From Helopsaltes ochotensis (lineage: Eukaryota; Chordata; Aves; Passeriformes; Locustellidae), in the NCBI GenBank assembly GCA_013400155.1, contig VXBM01000134.1, forward strand, positions 1,200,805-1,264,804: DNA of 64,000 nucleotides. Reading direction: 5' to 3'. Within the stretch, counting starts at the first letter, position 1; every line of letters starts with the position of its first letter. The notes under the pieces were generated by a model. It saw only the letters and a program-made list of their open reading frames with translations. It was not told the origin of the DNA and did no database searches. The translations under genes and the position numbers were made by a program. Positions 21,501-64,000 of this stretch are shown piece by piece.

Positions 21501-24500
21501 GCAGTTCTCTTTCTTCAGCCAGTTCCAGTGCAATGGGAGGGGCCGTGCTCTTCCTCACTGCTGCTGCCACCATGCAGCGTGATAAAGACACAAAGGACAG
21601 AGGGTTGTGGCCGCCCTGTCCTTGCTGGGTTGTGGTCAGCTGCTTCCAGATGTGTTCAATTTGCTCCCTGAGCCACAATGGATGTGGATGGAAATTGCTC
21701 CTTTCAGCCCTGTCAACACTACGGCACTCTGTCCACGGGCTGGAGCTGAAGCATGGCAGAGGCAGGGGAACATCCAAAACATTCCCAATGCCATGGATCT
21801 GTGCTCCCAGTGTGAGGCTGATCCCCTGCCCAGCGCTCTCTCCAGTCTGTGCCCAGGGAAGGTGCCAGTTAGTGGTGACCTCGTTAACCAGTGGGTTAAA
21901 GCTGTGGAAACAAGGTCATTGCCAAGGCCTCAGCTGTTAGGTTTACCCTGGATTTCTCCAATGTGCAGCCCAGGGGTTGGTTTGGAGGAAGCATTTGTTT
22001 GCCTCTCCCCTGCCTTGTGAGACCTTGTTCTCTGTAGGTCAGTACTCTGCCCATCTGGCCTCTCTCTGATCTTAAGCTAAAAGAAAGTTGCATTTTATTG
22101 CCTGCTGGACCCTTGAATCCTCTGGGGCTGATGGGGAAGGAGCTCAGGGACGCTGCATAAATGGATTTGATCTCTTTGCCCAGAAACCCAGAGTGCCGTT
22201 ACCTGGCCAGTGCCTCCAAGGACGGCAGCATCCGCATCTGGGACACACTGATGGGCAGGTGTGACAAAATCCTCACAAGCCACACGCAGTCGGTGACCTG
22301 TGTGAAGTGGGGTGGCGATGGCTTACTCTACTCCTCCTCCCAGGACAGGACCATCAAAGTCTGGAGGAGCCAGGATGTAAGTGAGGGACTGCCCTTGGGC
22401 AGCTGTTAAAGGGGGCTGGGCACACTGTGGGGTAGCTTTGTCTGCTCTTCCTGGCACAGCTTGTGTCCTGAAAAACAGAGCTGCTGTATCTTCTTGACCT
22501 GTTGCTTGGCACCATTTGCAAGGGGTAGGTGTTGTGTGATGTTTTCATCCTTAAGAGCATTAAATGGGGCTAAAAGCTGGAAACATCCCTGGAGCAACCT
22601 GAGCTGACAGGTGTTGTGCAAGGGAAGCTGATTCCTGAAGCTCAACAGTGTTGTGTCTTCCCTGCTTAGCCTACCTGCAGCTGGCACGAGCAGGTTTGGA
22701 AAGTTTGGGGTTGTTCGCTGCAGCGTGGTGGGTCTGGTGGGTGCTGTGCAGCCTGGCTGTGTCCTGTCCCTGTCTGAGGGTGGCTTTGTCCCCAGGGGGT
22801 CCTGTGCCGCACCCTGCAGGGCCACGCTCACTGGGTGAACACCATGGCCCTGAGCACCGACTACGTTCTGCGCACCGGCGCCTTCGAGCCGGCCGAGGCC
22901 ACCATCAACCCCCAGGATGTCAGAGGCTCCTGTGAGTGCAACACCCACACTGGAGGCTGTGGGAGGACTGATCATGCTGGAAGTCAAGATTTTTCTTGCC
23001 CCTGCCAGGGTGGAGCAGTCTGGGGGATGGGGAGGTCACTCTGTTTTCCGGGGCTTTTGCTCCCAAATTGCCTTTGGCAAATTGAGCAGTCACAAATGCT
23101 CCTGCTGAACCAGATTGGAATTGGCATGACAAGGTTATAAAGTTTCTTTTCATCTAAGGATTGCCAATCTCTCTTTCACCTTCCTTTTCCCTTTTTCAGT
23201 GTCAGAAGTGAAAGACAGGGCACTGCAGAGGTACAACCAAGTCCGGGTAAGTCCCTTTGTCCCTGCTGGCACTTCTAACACTGTCACTTAGTGAAAGCAG
23301 TGGACACCCCAACACTGGTGTGCTTCCAAGCTCTCCACACCTAGCTTGTACAAAACTTGGGCTCTTTCATCCCTTTTTCAGGGCCAGGAACCAGAAAGGC
23401 TCGTCTCGGGGTCAGATGATTTCACCCTGTTTCTTTGGAGACCAGCAGAAGACAAGAAGCCACTGGAGAGAATGACAGGCCACCAGGCATTGATTAACCA
23501 AGTCCTCTTCTCCCCAGACACCCGGATAATAGCTAGTGCTTCCTTTGACAAGTCCATAAAACTCTGGGATGGTAGGACAGGAAAGTGAGTTGGTTTGTTC
23601 TGTTGGAGGTGGTGCTGGTGTGGAGTCTGTGTAATGCTCAGGGCACACAGGGCTGGGCCCCAGTTCATTGCCAGCAGCTCCCTGGTGTGTTCAGCATCTC
23701 TGTAGCCTCAACTCATACCAAGTCACTCTGCTGCCTCTGCCTTTTTCTGCCCTTGGGAAGTCTCTTGTCTGGCTTTTCTTGTGTCAGGGTGTCTGTGCCT
23801 GGCTCTGTGTGTGCAGCCCCACTGTGACTCAGGCACAGCACTGCCTGGCGCCTGTGTGCACACCCTGTTGCTGCAGGGTCGGTTCTGCGGGGCAGGCGCA
23901 GCTGTGGTGGGATGGGATGTTCCACTCCACTGATCTCCTGAAGATGTGTGTGTTGGGAACTGGAGACTGACCCAGTTTAAACAGTTCTTGTGCCAGAGAA
24001 CAGCTTGTTCGGGATGATGCAAATTCTTGTAGTTGCAAGTAGTGCTGTTGGTATTTGGATGCTCCTGTAATCCAGCTTTTAACTTTCAGCTGCAGTACTG
24101 GTAGCTCTTGGAGGCAGCAGTCCTCCCTGGCAAACCAACCTCAATGCTCATGAGCTTGGCTTTCATGTCAGCAATTTTAAAGGTCCTTCTAAATCTGGGC
24201 TGCTCAGCCAGAGAGGGAAGGACACACCTGTGCAGTGAGGCTGAAGTGTTGCCTCCTGTATAAGGGTTTCTTGGCAGAGGGGGTGAGATGAAGAAGCATC
24301 TTCTAGAATGTTCTGAGCCCACTTGGGAGGGTTTTTGGATGGACTTTATCTAGCAATTGACTGCCCGGGGTGTGCTGGGCATCCTGTGACTGTGCTGGTG
24401 GAGAAGAAACACAAAGGCAAGGGCAAGTTTGGAGCAAAGCCTGCTGCTGTAACAGCCTATCCTTGTCCCCAGGTACCTGACGTCGCTGAGGGGCCACGTC

Positions 24501-25260
24501 TCGGCCGTGTACCAGATCGCCTGGTCAGCCGACAGCCGCTTGCTGGTGAGCGGCAGCAGCGACAGCACCCTCAAGGTCTGGGATGCCAAAACAAAGAAGC
24601 TGGCCATCGATCTGCCTGGCCATGCCGATGAGGTGAGCTGCCTGGTGGGGCTGAGGTGTTTGGGAGGCAGGGGTGGCCCCTCCTCCCAGCAGAGGTGACT
24701 GATTTCCATCACCCCAGGTGTATGCAGTGGATTGGAGCCCGGACGGACAGAGGGTAGCGAGCGGAGGGAAGGACAAGTGTTTGCGGATGTGAGTAACCTG
24801 TTTGTCCACGGGGATGTTGTAGCTACTCCACGTGTCCCTCAGAGCCACCGTGCAGAGACCTGCGTGGTTAGGGCATGATCTCCTTGCAGGGAGCACAGCA
24901 CTGGGTCAAATTCCAGCTTGGAGACCTGACCTCTCTCAGGGCAGCAACTGTTGCTGGGAGATAACTAGAAAGCAGAGCCCCTCCAGCCGAGCAGTCAGGA
25001 TGAAATTTGACTCAGATATTTTGACTCCTGGAGAGGCGAAGGAACAGTTGCACCAGCTGGTCAGGTCTTCCTTTCTGACCTTCTTCCCTCTCCCAGTTAT
25101 GCAGATAAATTCCTGGGAGCTGGTTGCCATTTGACTGTGGCTGGCGACCCCAGGTCCCCGCGGTGCTGCTGTCGTCTGGTGCCTGCTGGGCCCTGTGGCA
25201 GAGCTGGTGCCCCACCACAGGGACACAGCAGCTCTTTCCCTTTCCAGATGGCGTCGATAG
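18573..25260 (+). CDS. NLE1: Notchless homolog 1, WD40 ribosome-assembly factor
   Basis: Orthologue of yeast Rsa4: acts in the nucleolus/nucleoplasm on pre-60S particles, where its N-terminal ubiquitin-like domain docks on the MIDAS domain of the AAA ATPase MDN1/Rea1; first named as a Notch modifier. Exons: 18573-18716, 18800-19017, 19102-19181, 19440-19516, 20713-20810, 22184-22376, 22796-22931, 23200-23246, 23382-23584, 24473-24632, 24718-24788, 25248-25260. Phases close to 479 residues plus TAG (human 485). Residues ~8-95 are the UBL-like domain, the rest eight WD repeats with repeat-ending motifs VRFWD, IFLWD, IRIWD, IKVWR, LFLWR, IKLWD, LKVWD and LRIW. The final exon adds only part of Ile, then W-R-R-stop. 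The start at 18573 has A at -3, but CCCGCAG just before it also resembles an acceptor, so a few N-terminal residues could be upstream or in the gap. Confidence 0.96.
19683..19746. repeat. Short direct repeat in NLE1 intron 4
   Basis: The block CAGGCAGTGCTCTGGCAT recurs 43 bases later as CAGGCAGTGCTTTGGCAT, with a shared GGCATTGTCA motif between. It is a small imperfect duplication with no evident function. Confidence 0.7.
20811..22183 (+). other. NLE1: NLE1 intron 5, largest NLE1 intron
   Basis: 1.4 kb between WD-repeat exons. No RNA gene or transposon is recognised. The stretch 21,220-21,470 contains TGATTAACTG, TAATCC and GGATTA motifs (OTX/bicoid-type homeodomain half-sites) and an AAATAAGAAAGAAAGAAA purine run; it looks less GC-rich than its surroundings. 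Confidence 0.4.
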
Positions 25261-26614
25261 GAGCGGTGACATGGAGCTGCTGGTCCTGCCCTCAGCACAA
25301 TCCTGGGAGATCTCCAAGGTGATGGACGAAGAGATGGACCCAAACACGGCTCCGTGTCCCCGTTGGCAACTCTCCCTCATGGACTCTTTCCTTATATTTA
25401 TTTAAGGAAATTTTAATTTTAGTTCTTATTAAGAGCTGTGCATTGCAGGACGATTTCCTCTGAACATCACAGGAGGGATATCTCATCTGCCTCCATCTTA
25501 ACTGGCTTTTTATTGGAATTTCAGCCTCACAGTAGCAATTGTCTCCTGAAAGGGGCAAGCAAAGGGTGGAGACTGCTCGTGCCCTTTCTTGCTCTGTGAA
25601 GAACCCTGTGGAGAAGAGGGTTTTAGTGGGAATAGAGAAGGTTGTCCTTGTGTGGCATTCAGAGGGAGACAAGTGGGAAAATTCAGCACATCATTACATT
25701 GCAGAATTGTGGTCGGCTGCGTGTCTGGGACAAAGATCTGCTGAGAATGAGGACCTGGGGCTTCTTGTTATTTCAGTAAGGTTTTGCCTTTCCACACAGC
25801 CCCATTTCCCTGTGGGCTGTGCTGAGCATTATCTGCCAGTGATCCTCTGCATCCACAGCAGATAACTCCTTTGCTAATCTGTCCGGGTGCAACAGGCAGG
25901 GACTTCAAATGACTGCTGGAGCTGTGCTGAGTTTTCAGGTTTCCACAGCTCTTGGGAATGGAGAAATGAGACTCTGAACAGGGGAGAGAGTGTCCATTTC
26001 CCATGCACCACTGGCACGGGGGGAAGGAAGGATAGGGTGGGGAAGGGGGAGAATGGAGCAGGAATTTTGTGTGGCACTTGTCCCTTGCCCTGGATACGTG
26101 CTGACAGCAGGGCTGGGACCGACACAGAAAATGGCAATACTTCCATTGCACAGAGGAATTTCTCCTTCTGGAATTTCTCAAGTGCATTTACTTGCCCAGT
26201 GGGTGAGAGGGATTCACACTGTCAGCTGGGCATTTGTAAGTTCGCTTATGAGCCTTTTTATCAGCCAATTCAGGTTTCCAGACATCAAGAGGTGAATAGA
26301 CCTGGACTAACTAAGTGTTTATTTTCATGATGCTTATGAAAGAGAGAAAATCAAGGTGTGATTAATAAGGAGCAGAAATTACACTGTCAGATTTAGTTGC
26401 AGCAGGCTAGCACAAAGGTCAAAACATTCTCCACAGCCCTCATATGCAGTGATTACTACAACTCAGAGCAGGAGTTTGGGTCTCAGGTGCTTCCCAGCTG
26501 CAGAAGATGCATTTTAAGACTTTATCCCTGCTGGCAGGATTGCTTTGGAGAATTAAAATTGGGCAGTAATGGCCTTTTGCTTGTCTGCAGGTGTTCAGGT
26601 GAGCCAATGACTGG

Positions 26615-26620
26615 AATAAA
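26615..26620 (+). terminator. First AATAAA after the NLE1 stop
   Basis: Canonical hexamer 1.35 kb after the NLE1 stop codon; a possible poly(A) signal only if NLE1 has a long 3' UTR. Confidence 0.25.
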
Positions 26621-27818
26621 GGGTTAAATCTTTAATATGACTGAATTTGACTAATATGAATTTGTGGTTCCTGTTGCTGTTAGTATCTCCTTCTGCCAGC
26701 CAAGTCAGCAGGGATCTATCTCTGTGGGATCTTTTGGGAAGAGCTCAGTATCCCATACCTGCTCTTTCATTAGGGTGCTTCCTCCAGCTGGTTATTGCTG
26801 ATGGTGAAGGCCACGTTGCGTCCACCTGCATAAACAAAAACCTTTTGTAATTCTCTGAGGTAAATGTGGGACAGGGTAGTTTAAAACCAGCTGATAAGTC
26901 TGCCCTTGGGAAGAAGAGAAGCAGGTCACTGGTAACAGCCTGATTTCCAAGTTTTTGGGGGTGCTTGTGCTAAAGGAAATGACCCACTCTTGGGAGTTCA
27001 GCTCTCTGTCCTCAAGTCTGACTTGCTGCAAGCAGCAGCTCCTGCTTGGAAGCGGCTCTTCCTGAGTGAAAAATCATCATTCTCTGCTTCCTGCCCTGGA
27101 GTGCTGCTCAGGGTCACTGTGCCCTGTCAATCTGTGTGTTTTGTGTTGGAGGCAGGGATGTACCAGAGCTCAGGGAAGCAATCCTGCCTGTGGGAACTTG
27201 GCTTGGCTCTGCATGTGTGTAGGTGTACCTAAAATATCAGTGTGCCTTGCCCACTGATTTCCAAACCAATGCAATCGCTGTGCCCTCTGACCGTGCTCCT
27301 GCCATCCCTTCAGACTCTGCTTCTGTGACATAAAGCCTGATTAAAACCCACCTTTCTAATGCTGGAGCAGAAAGGTTTTCCAAAGAGAAGCGAGACCTCT
27401 TGAAGAAAGTGAGGGCCTTGCAACCAAGTTTACACCAAATTAAGCTCTCAGCCTGAATCTCCCTGTGATCTGATAGCGGGGTAGATTTTTGAACCACACT
27501 CTGTGATGGCTTTGCATGGAACCCAAATTGTATTTTCTTATCTAAGCATCTGCTGCTATTTTTACCATTCATAGAGCAGCAGCCTCCGTGCATACTAAGC
27601 GCTGGCCCCGCTCCAGCTGTATTCCTGAGCAGTTCCCTGACACTCCTCCCTCCCAGTTTGATTTGAATGCGGCATTTCCCGGGTCTGGCTGCAGGCTCCT
27701 GCCTGCTCAGGCTCCGGGGAAGGAAGAGCTGCTGCCCTTCCCTCCAGAGCTGGCTCCTGCTTGGCAGGAGCCGCAGCGAGCGCGTGACCTCCCTGGCTCC
27801 GCGGCGCTGGGGATGGGA

Positions 27819-27856
27819 GCTTTAATTAGCTAATTTGGGCAATTGCGGATGCAAAT
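27819..27856. promoter_or_regulatory. Candidate enhancer core: homeodomain palindrome plus octamer
   Basis: TTAATTAGCTAATT (27822-27835) is a nearly perfect palindrome of two TAAT cores, and a perfect POU octamer ATGCAAAT lies at 27849-27856. Both sit at the edge of a GC-rich patch in non-coding DNA. Motif evidence only. Confidence 0.35.
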
Positions 27857-28620
27857 TTGGGTTGATGGTGTTATTAATGGGGAAGATGTTACTTTGTGTT
27901 AAAGGACAAATCTAGGAGGTAGGCTGGAGATCTCTGATTGTTTTTCTGGGACCAGCAGCACCAACCTTACAGAAAACCTGCTGAAATGCCTGAGCTTTTC
28001 CACTGCTGTTTGATGGGGATCCTGGGATCTGCTTCCATGTTTCGGTCCAGTTCCTCCCGAGTTACTCATTAAGCATCCTACACAGTTTTTCTTACCACAA
28101 GGGCGTTATTTTTCACTGGTAATACAAGAATAATTTTAAGCATAGCCAGAAACGGTCTTACAGAACCCTCTGACACTTTCTCCTTTAAAAGCTCAGCTGA
28201 TGCCGCCATTAATTTTGTTACAAATCCCAATGGGAGGACAGTGATAAGGACTGGGAAGTGTGCCAGTCCTGTGAGGAAGGTTTACCTGTCTAATGAAATC
28301 CTGAGTGTGATGGAGGGAGGGAAGGAAGGATGTGGTAAGAACACCGGAGTGAAGTCGATAACTCTGAGGTGAGCAGGACGCTGTCAGACTCCTACCTTTG
28401 GGAGGTGATTTAGATAAGCGAGGCCTTAAAATCCATGTGAAAACTCTTCTTGAGTTTTCCATGTGAGCAGGCTGTGTCCTGCTTATCCATGCAAGTGGAG
28501 TGTGTGTTGTGTTCCCTGGGTCCTTGGAGCCACATGTTCCTGTCCTGTTTGACTCAGATGATCTCTTGAATATTTTCCCAGATCTGTAATTTAATTTCCA
28601 TGTGCAAGTTTATAGCCTGG

Positions 28621-28648
28621 GGAGAGAGGGAGAGAGAGAGAAGAAAAA
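28621..28648. repeat. GA-rich simple sequence
   Basis: Interrupted (GA)n/GGGA purine tract in the NLE1-ULK2 intergenic region. Confidence 0.7.
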
Positions 28649-29560
28649 TCTTTCAATGAATAGGAAGAAAATGAACTTCATTCATTATTCTGCATGAAAA
28701 GTAGGAAAAGCAGCCTTGTTCAGCTTTTTATTTGGGTCAGCCCAGGCGCTGTTCAGGTGATGTTTCTACCTCAGGGCTGCATTTTGGTGGTGTGGTATGG
28801 CAGAGAAGGGCTTTTTGTGAAGCCCATTAGTGCTTTTGAGGATGAAAGGTGTTAAGAAGACTCAGGGCAGTGATGTCTGTGTTCTGTGGAGCTGCTTCCA
28901 GATGAAAACATCCTTCTCTGCACTCAGACAAGCAACCTGGAAGTTGCTAATTCCTTCCTAGATGTGTTTCTCTTGTGATCAGAAGTCCTGGCTTACAACT
29001 AATTTGTCTGAAGCAAAGTATTGCAGCTGGGAAGGAGCCCCAGAGCCATCTCCAGTACTGCTGTTCTGTTTTCTTCACTCTGGGAATGAGTGGTGGTCAC
29101 AGAACTGTGGGTTGCTGGTGGTCTCTCTCAGTGGGCTGCAGCTCCTTGCAGAGCTTGTGATGTTAAAAATGAACCAACTCAGGACACAGTGCTCCGTGTT
29201 TTTGAAGGATCATTTTGAAGGTCAATCAGGCAGGGTGCTGGTGCACTGGCTGTTTTGGCGTCCTGCTGCATGGTTAGAGCAGAGCATCCCCCTGGGTGCT
29301 GCAGGATACAGAGCTAAAGATCGTGTGTAGGAGCACACGAGCCCCATGGGGTTATCCTGCACCGCTCTCCCAACACCTCCAGCACCGAGGCTCCCTTTGA
29401 GAGGGGTGAATCCCATCCGTTCTGCCTCCGAACTCGTCCAGCAGCAAAAGCAAGTGAAGGTGCTGTTTGTAGGTTCTTTGTAGTCTGGATGCTGGAGTTC
29501 CCGACAGCCAGAACCTCCCGCAGCCGCCAGTCAAGGACCCAGCTGGGAGGAGTGACCCGC

Positions 29561-29568
29561 ATGCAAAT
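29561..29568 (+). promoter_or_regulatory. POU octamer in a GC-rich intergenic patch
   Basis: Perfect ATGCAAAT inside a local CpG-containing patch (about 29,490-29,640) 2 kb upstream of the ULK2 promoter. Motif evidence only. Confidence 0.3.
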
Positions 29569-31089
29569 CCCGCAGCCTCCAGCGAGCGCTGCCGGAGCCC
29601 TCGGGTGCCGCTGGGATCCCAGCGCAGGGTGTTTAGTTATTCCGGTCAAACCTCGCTGCCGCTCCTGCCTGTTTGTCCTTGCTGTGCTGAAACAAACCTG
29701 CTCCAGGGCTGCAGCCCCATTACCAGGACAAAAGGACGTCAGGCAGTGCTGCTGCCGAAGGGAAATGTGTCGGGAAATGTGTCTGGGTTCCCAAGTGTGA
29801 TGCAGAATGGGTGGCTTAGTAATGGCTGTTGTGACTTTTATCTGCTCAAAAGGCATCTTCTGAATGAGTTGGGTTTTTTTTTTTTCTTTCAGCTTCCCTA
29901 AAATGTAGCTTGTGACATTGATTTTGGGGTGAGGGTACGCGCTGATGCTGAGAGGATTAATACTGAAGTGAGAATTGGTGGATGGCAATAAACAACCAGT
30001 TCTGAGGGAGATTATTTTTATGAATCAGAATATTTAACACATGAAGGCTTGTGGGCTTTTTCCTGGTTTAAAGGGGCACTGTGAAGCGTATCACAAAGTG
30101 TCTGTTACTACCAACACTTTAATTTATTATTAACTTGGAATATTTTTACATCTCATTTATTCTTTCCACAGGGATGTTCTGAGCTGCTGAAATTATTGGC
30201 CAACTCCACTTTCCCAGTGTTATTTGTTAGGGTAGTGCCATGAGTGGATTTCGGGTGCGATCTCACAACTTCACCAAATAAAGGGAGGGGACTCAGTTTT
30301 GAGGGGTTTTAAAGCCCCTTGGTTCTCTTTGGCACAAACCAGATTTCTTAGGATTCCTCGGATAGCTTAAAATGTCATTCATAAAGCTGTCAATCTTTCC
30401 TTAAGAATCTCTTGCTGGATATCTTTTTAATCTAAGAGTGTTCTCTGTGGAAAAGTCTTTAGCTGAGGAGATCCTGACATGGCACACGGCTCCAGCAGTG
30501 CCTGGTTTTGAGTGCTGGAAAGCCAAGGGAGATAAGTGAGGAATGGGGAGAGGCCCAACTGCACAACTCTTTGCTCAGCCCCTATTTTGATCTGGTGACA
30601 CTGAAAGCAGAGCCTGTGTCACATCAGGGAAGGCACAGCACAGCCGTGTGGGGTCAGAGGGGTCACACCCTGCTTCCTCTGGGGCCCGTGGGGACATTTG
30701 AGGCTGAAAGGGTCTGAAACTGGGATGTGGAGGTGGTGTGATGGAGAACATGGGTGGAGAGGGGGGGAAGAGAGCAGTGGGAAATGGGAGGCAGAGGAAG
30801 GGAGCATAATTATGTGAGGTGAAGGTCAAAGGCTCCATGTGACTGTTGTTCAGTGGCTGGTTGGGGTTTTTTTAATGTTTGTATGTGCTGTAAACAGCCC
30901 CAGGCTGATCTAAAAGTGCTGGGAGGCAGGGGCTGTAAATTACAGGCGTTGTTCTCCTTATAAAGGGAGCAAACAACTCCCAGGTGTCTTTGGCTCACAG
31001 CATTTTGTATTGCCTGTTCCTCCATTGCCTCCCCATTCATTGAAATTCCTTGTTTCAGATTTGAGGGAAGGTCTTGCTCACTAGTGGAA

Positions 31090-31153
31090 CAGGGACAGGG
31101 CTGAGAGTGTGTGACCTGGAGCAGGGATAGGGCTGAGAGCGTGTGACCTGGAG
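31090..31153. repeat. 32-bp tandem duplication upstream of ULK2
   Basis: Two adjacent 32-base units (31090-31121 and 31122-31153) that differ at only two positions, about 0.5 kb before the ULK2 TATA-like element. Confidence 0.9.
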
Positions 31154-31297
31154 GTGCTGTGTAAGCAGTGCCACTGCCTTGGAAAACCTGGGATGATCCA
31201 ATACCTGCCTTCCCACTCTGGCTGCTGACTGTCCCAGCTCTTGTCCTGTGCAAGTCCGGTCCTCCTTTTCCTCTGGTGGCCCCTCAGCGTTGTCCTC

Positions 31298-31302
31298 ATT
31301 GG
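31298..31302 (-). promoter_or_regulatory. Inverted CCAAT box upstream of ULK2
   Basis: ATTGG followed directly by CGGGTGCG at the upstream edge of the ULK2 CpG island; fits an NF-Y site about 350 bases before the proposed start. Motif evidence only. Confidence 0.3.
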
Positions 31303-31615
31303 CGGGTGCGCCTGAGGCGGCCGAGGAGAGGGCTGAAGTGATGGCCGGGTGTGGCTGGCCGAGTTTGGCCTCTCTGCCCCGACTCCGGGGTGAGGGCAAG
31401 GGTGCGCCCAGGGGCTCGGGTCACGGTCCTCTCTGAGGGGACGAGCCGACCGGAGCCCTGCGGGGCCGGGGAGGGCTGGGCGGGCTCGGGGCGATGGCCC
31501 CGCTCCGGCCCCGCTCTGAGGCACTGGCGGCGGAGGGACCGCCGGGTTACCCGGGGTGAGGCACTCTTTGGCCGCCGGCGGAAGCACCAGAGCGCCCGGG
31601 CGTGCGCACCGCGGC

Positions 31616-31624
31616 CTATAAGAG
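31616..31624 (+). promoter_or_regulatory. TATA-like box of the ULK2 CpG-island promoter
   Basis: CTATAAGAG stands alone as the only AT-rich word in several hundred bases of GC-rich sequence. It would place transcription start at about 31,645-31,655, near GGGCACTCGCAGCC. The following ~610 bases would be ULK2 5' UTR if unspliced. Confidence 0.45.
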
Positions 31625-31644
31625 CCGCGGGGCGGTGCGGAGGG

Positions 31645-32262
31645 CCGGGCACTCGCAGCCAGGGCTGGCCGAGTGCGGGTCTCAGTGGCGGAACTGGTGG
31701 AGCGGCAGGAGCCCCGAGAGGAGCTGGCGGCCTGAGAGACCCCCGTCCGCGCCCTCATTGCGTCCTCCTCTCTCGCGAGGGCTGCGGCGGCGACAGCGAT
31801 AGCGAGAGCCACTCCCGGAGCCGTGGGCCGCGCCTCCCCCCGCGTCGCTGGATGCTCTGGGGTTCGGTCCCTGAGCGGGGCCGCAGCGCCGGCAGCCCCC
31901 GCTGTGGCGGGGCCATGGGGCCGGGCAGCGGCAGGGCACGGAGCCCCCTTCCCCGCTGAGAAGGCCTCTCGTCCCGGCGCTGATGCCGCGCTGTCCCCTC
32001 ACACCCGGCCCCTGAGATTCCCCTCTTTTCCCCTCCCCATGCCCGACGGAGCCCCTCGCCTCGGTGACGCCCTGCAGCAGCCCCGCCGGCCCGGGGGTCT
32101 GCGGCGGTATGAGAGGAGCTGCCCCCGCCGCCGGGGGCAGCCAGGACCGGGGCAGGCTCCCACCCCGCCGCCGGCTGCCGTGAGGCGGCTGTAGCTAGAG
32201 GAAGAGCCCCTTTGTTTTCCCTTCGTCCTTCCCGGGGGCTTCATGCCCCCCGCTGAGGGATG
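31645..32262 (+). other. ULK2: ULK2 5' UTR with upstream ORFs
   Basis: Very GC-rich leader with several upstream ATGs. One uORF runs from 32039 to 32194 (about 51 codons, ends before the main start). The last, 32243-32263, has six sense codons and a TGA that overlaps the main ATG by one base. The transcript start is inferred from the TATA-like element, and a 5' UTR intron is not excluded. Confidence 0.5.
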
Positions 32263-63984
<31,722 letters not shown>

Positions 63985-64000
63985 GTGAGCATGCAGTCAA

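Larger units (their letters stand above)
25261..31640. other. NLE1-ULK2 intergenic region, no supported gene
   Basis: The NLE1 3' UTR begins here. No AATAAA occurs near the stop codon; the first is at 26615-26620, so the 3' end of NLE1 is unclear and may use a variant signal around 25,390-25,440. I see no exons with protein similarity, no RNA gene and no transposon. Two GC-rich patches (27,600-27,860 and 29,490-29,640) carry octamer motifs, a GA-rich run lies at 28,621-28,648 and a 32-base tandem repeat at 31,090-31,153. Open frames in this region have no recognisable similarity. Confidence 0.6.

Noticed and set aside
31081..31959. Long open frames on both strands in the ULK2 promoter island
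   Set aside because: Stop codons are rare in very GC-rich DNA; products are Pro/Arg/Gly-rich without similarity.

Overview
This is a vertebrate nuclear genomic segment and almost certainly avian. It holds a degraded CR1 LINE 3' end with the octamer-like tail typical of bird CR1 copies, it is otherwise poor in repeats, its introns are compact, and CpG-rich promoters stand out from AT-rich introns. The species cannot be fixed from the sequence alone. All three genes lie on the + strand and are multi-exon, so no long open frame represents a gene. I rebuilt each one from exon translations matched to remembered human orthologues, GT/AG boundaries and codon-phase bookkeeping. The phases close exactly across every junction.

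Layout. (1) About 1-17,665: AKAP10 (D-AKAP2), lacking only its first exon, which lies upstream. Fourteen exons encode the rest of the protein: the split RGS domain, the second RGS domain, the PKA-binding helix and a T-K-L PDZ-ligand tail. (2) About 17,670-18,572: a short CpG-rich intergenic/promoter stretch with a 181-base assembly gap, an E-box and a CTCF-like motif. (3) 18,573-25,260: NLE1 (Notchless), complete in 12 coding exons, a ubiquitin-like domain plus an eight-bladed WD40 protein of 60S ribosome assembly. (4) 25,261 to about 31,640: 6.4 kb with no gene I can support, but with two GC-rich patches carrying octamer motifs. (5) About 31,645 to the window end: ULK2, the autophagy-initiating Ser/Thr kinase, from promoter to the start of its C-terminal EAT (MIT-like) domain. 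Twenty-four coding exons are visible (915 codons plus two bases) and the gene runs off the right edge.

The three genes have unrelated core jobs: PKA/Rab anchoring on endosomes and mitochondria, ribosome biogenesis, and autophagy. From memory, AKAP10 and ULK2 are neighbours in mammals in this same relative orientation, whereas human NLE1 lies elsewhere on chromosome 17. NLE1 sitting between them here therefore marks a rearrangement breakpoint in one lineage.

I found no new biological system. The items most worth checking are regulatory or structural: a CLEAR-type E-box in ULK2 intron 1, a uORF whose stop overlaps the ULK2 start codon, a frame-preserving serine-rich ULK2 exon missing from the human protein as I remember it, a duplicated intronic block around ULK2 exons 19-20 that ends in a splice-acceptor-like sequence, and valine at the AKAP10 position of a known human polymorphism.
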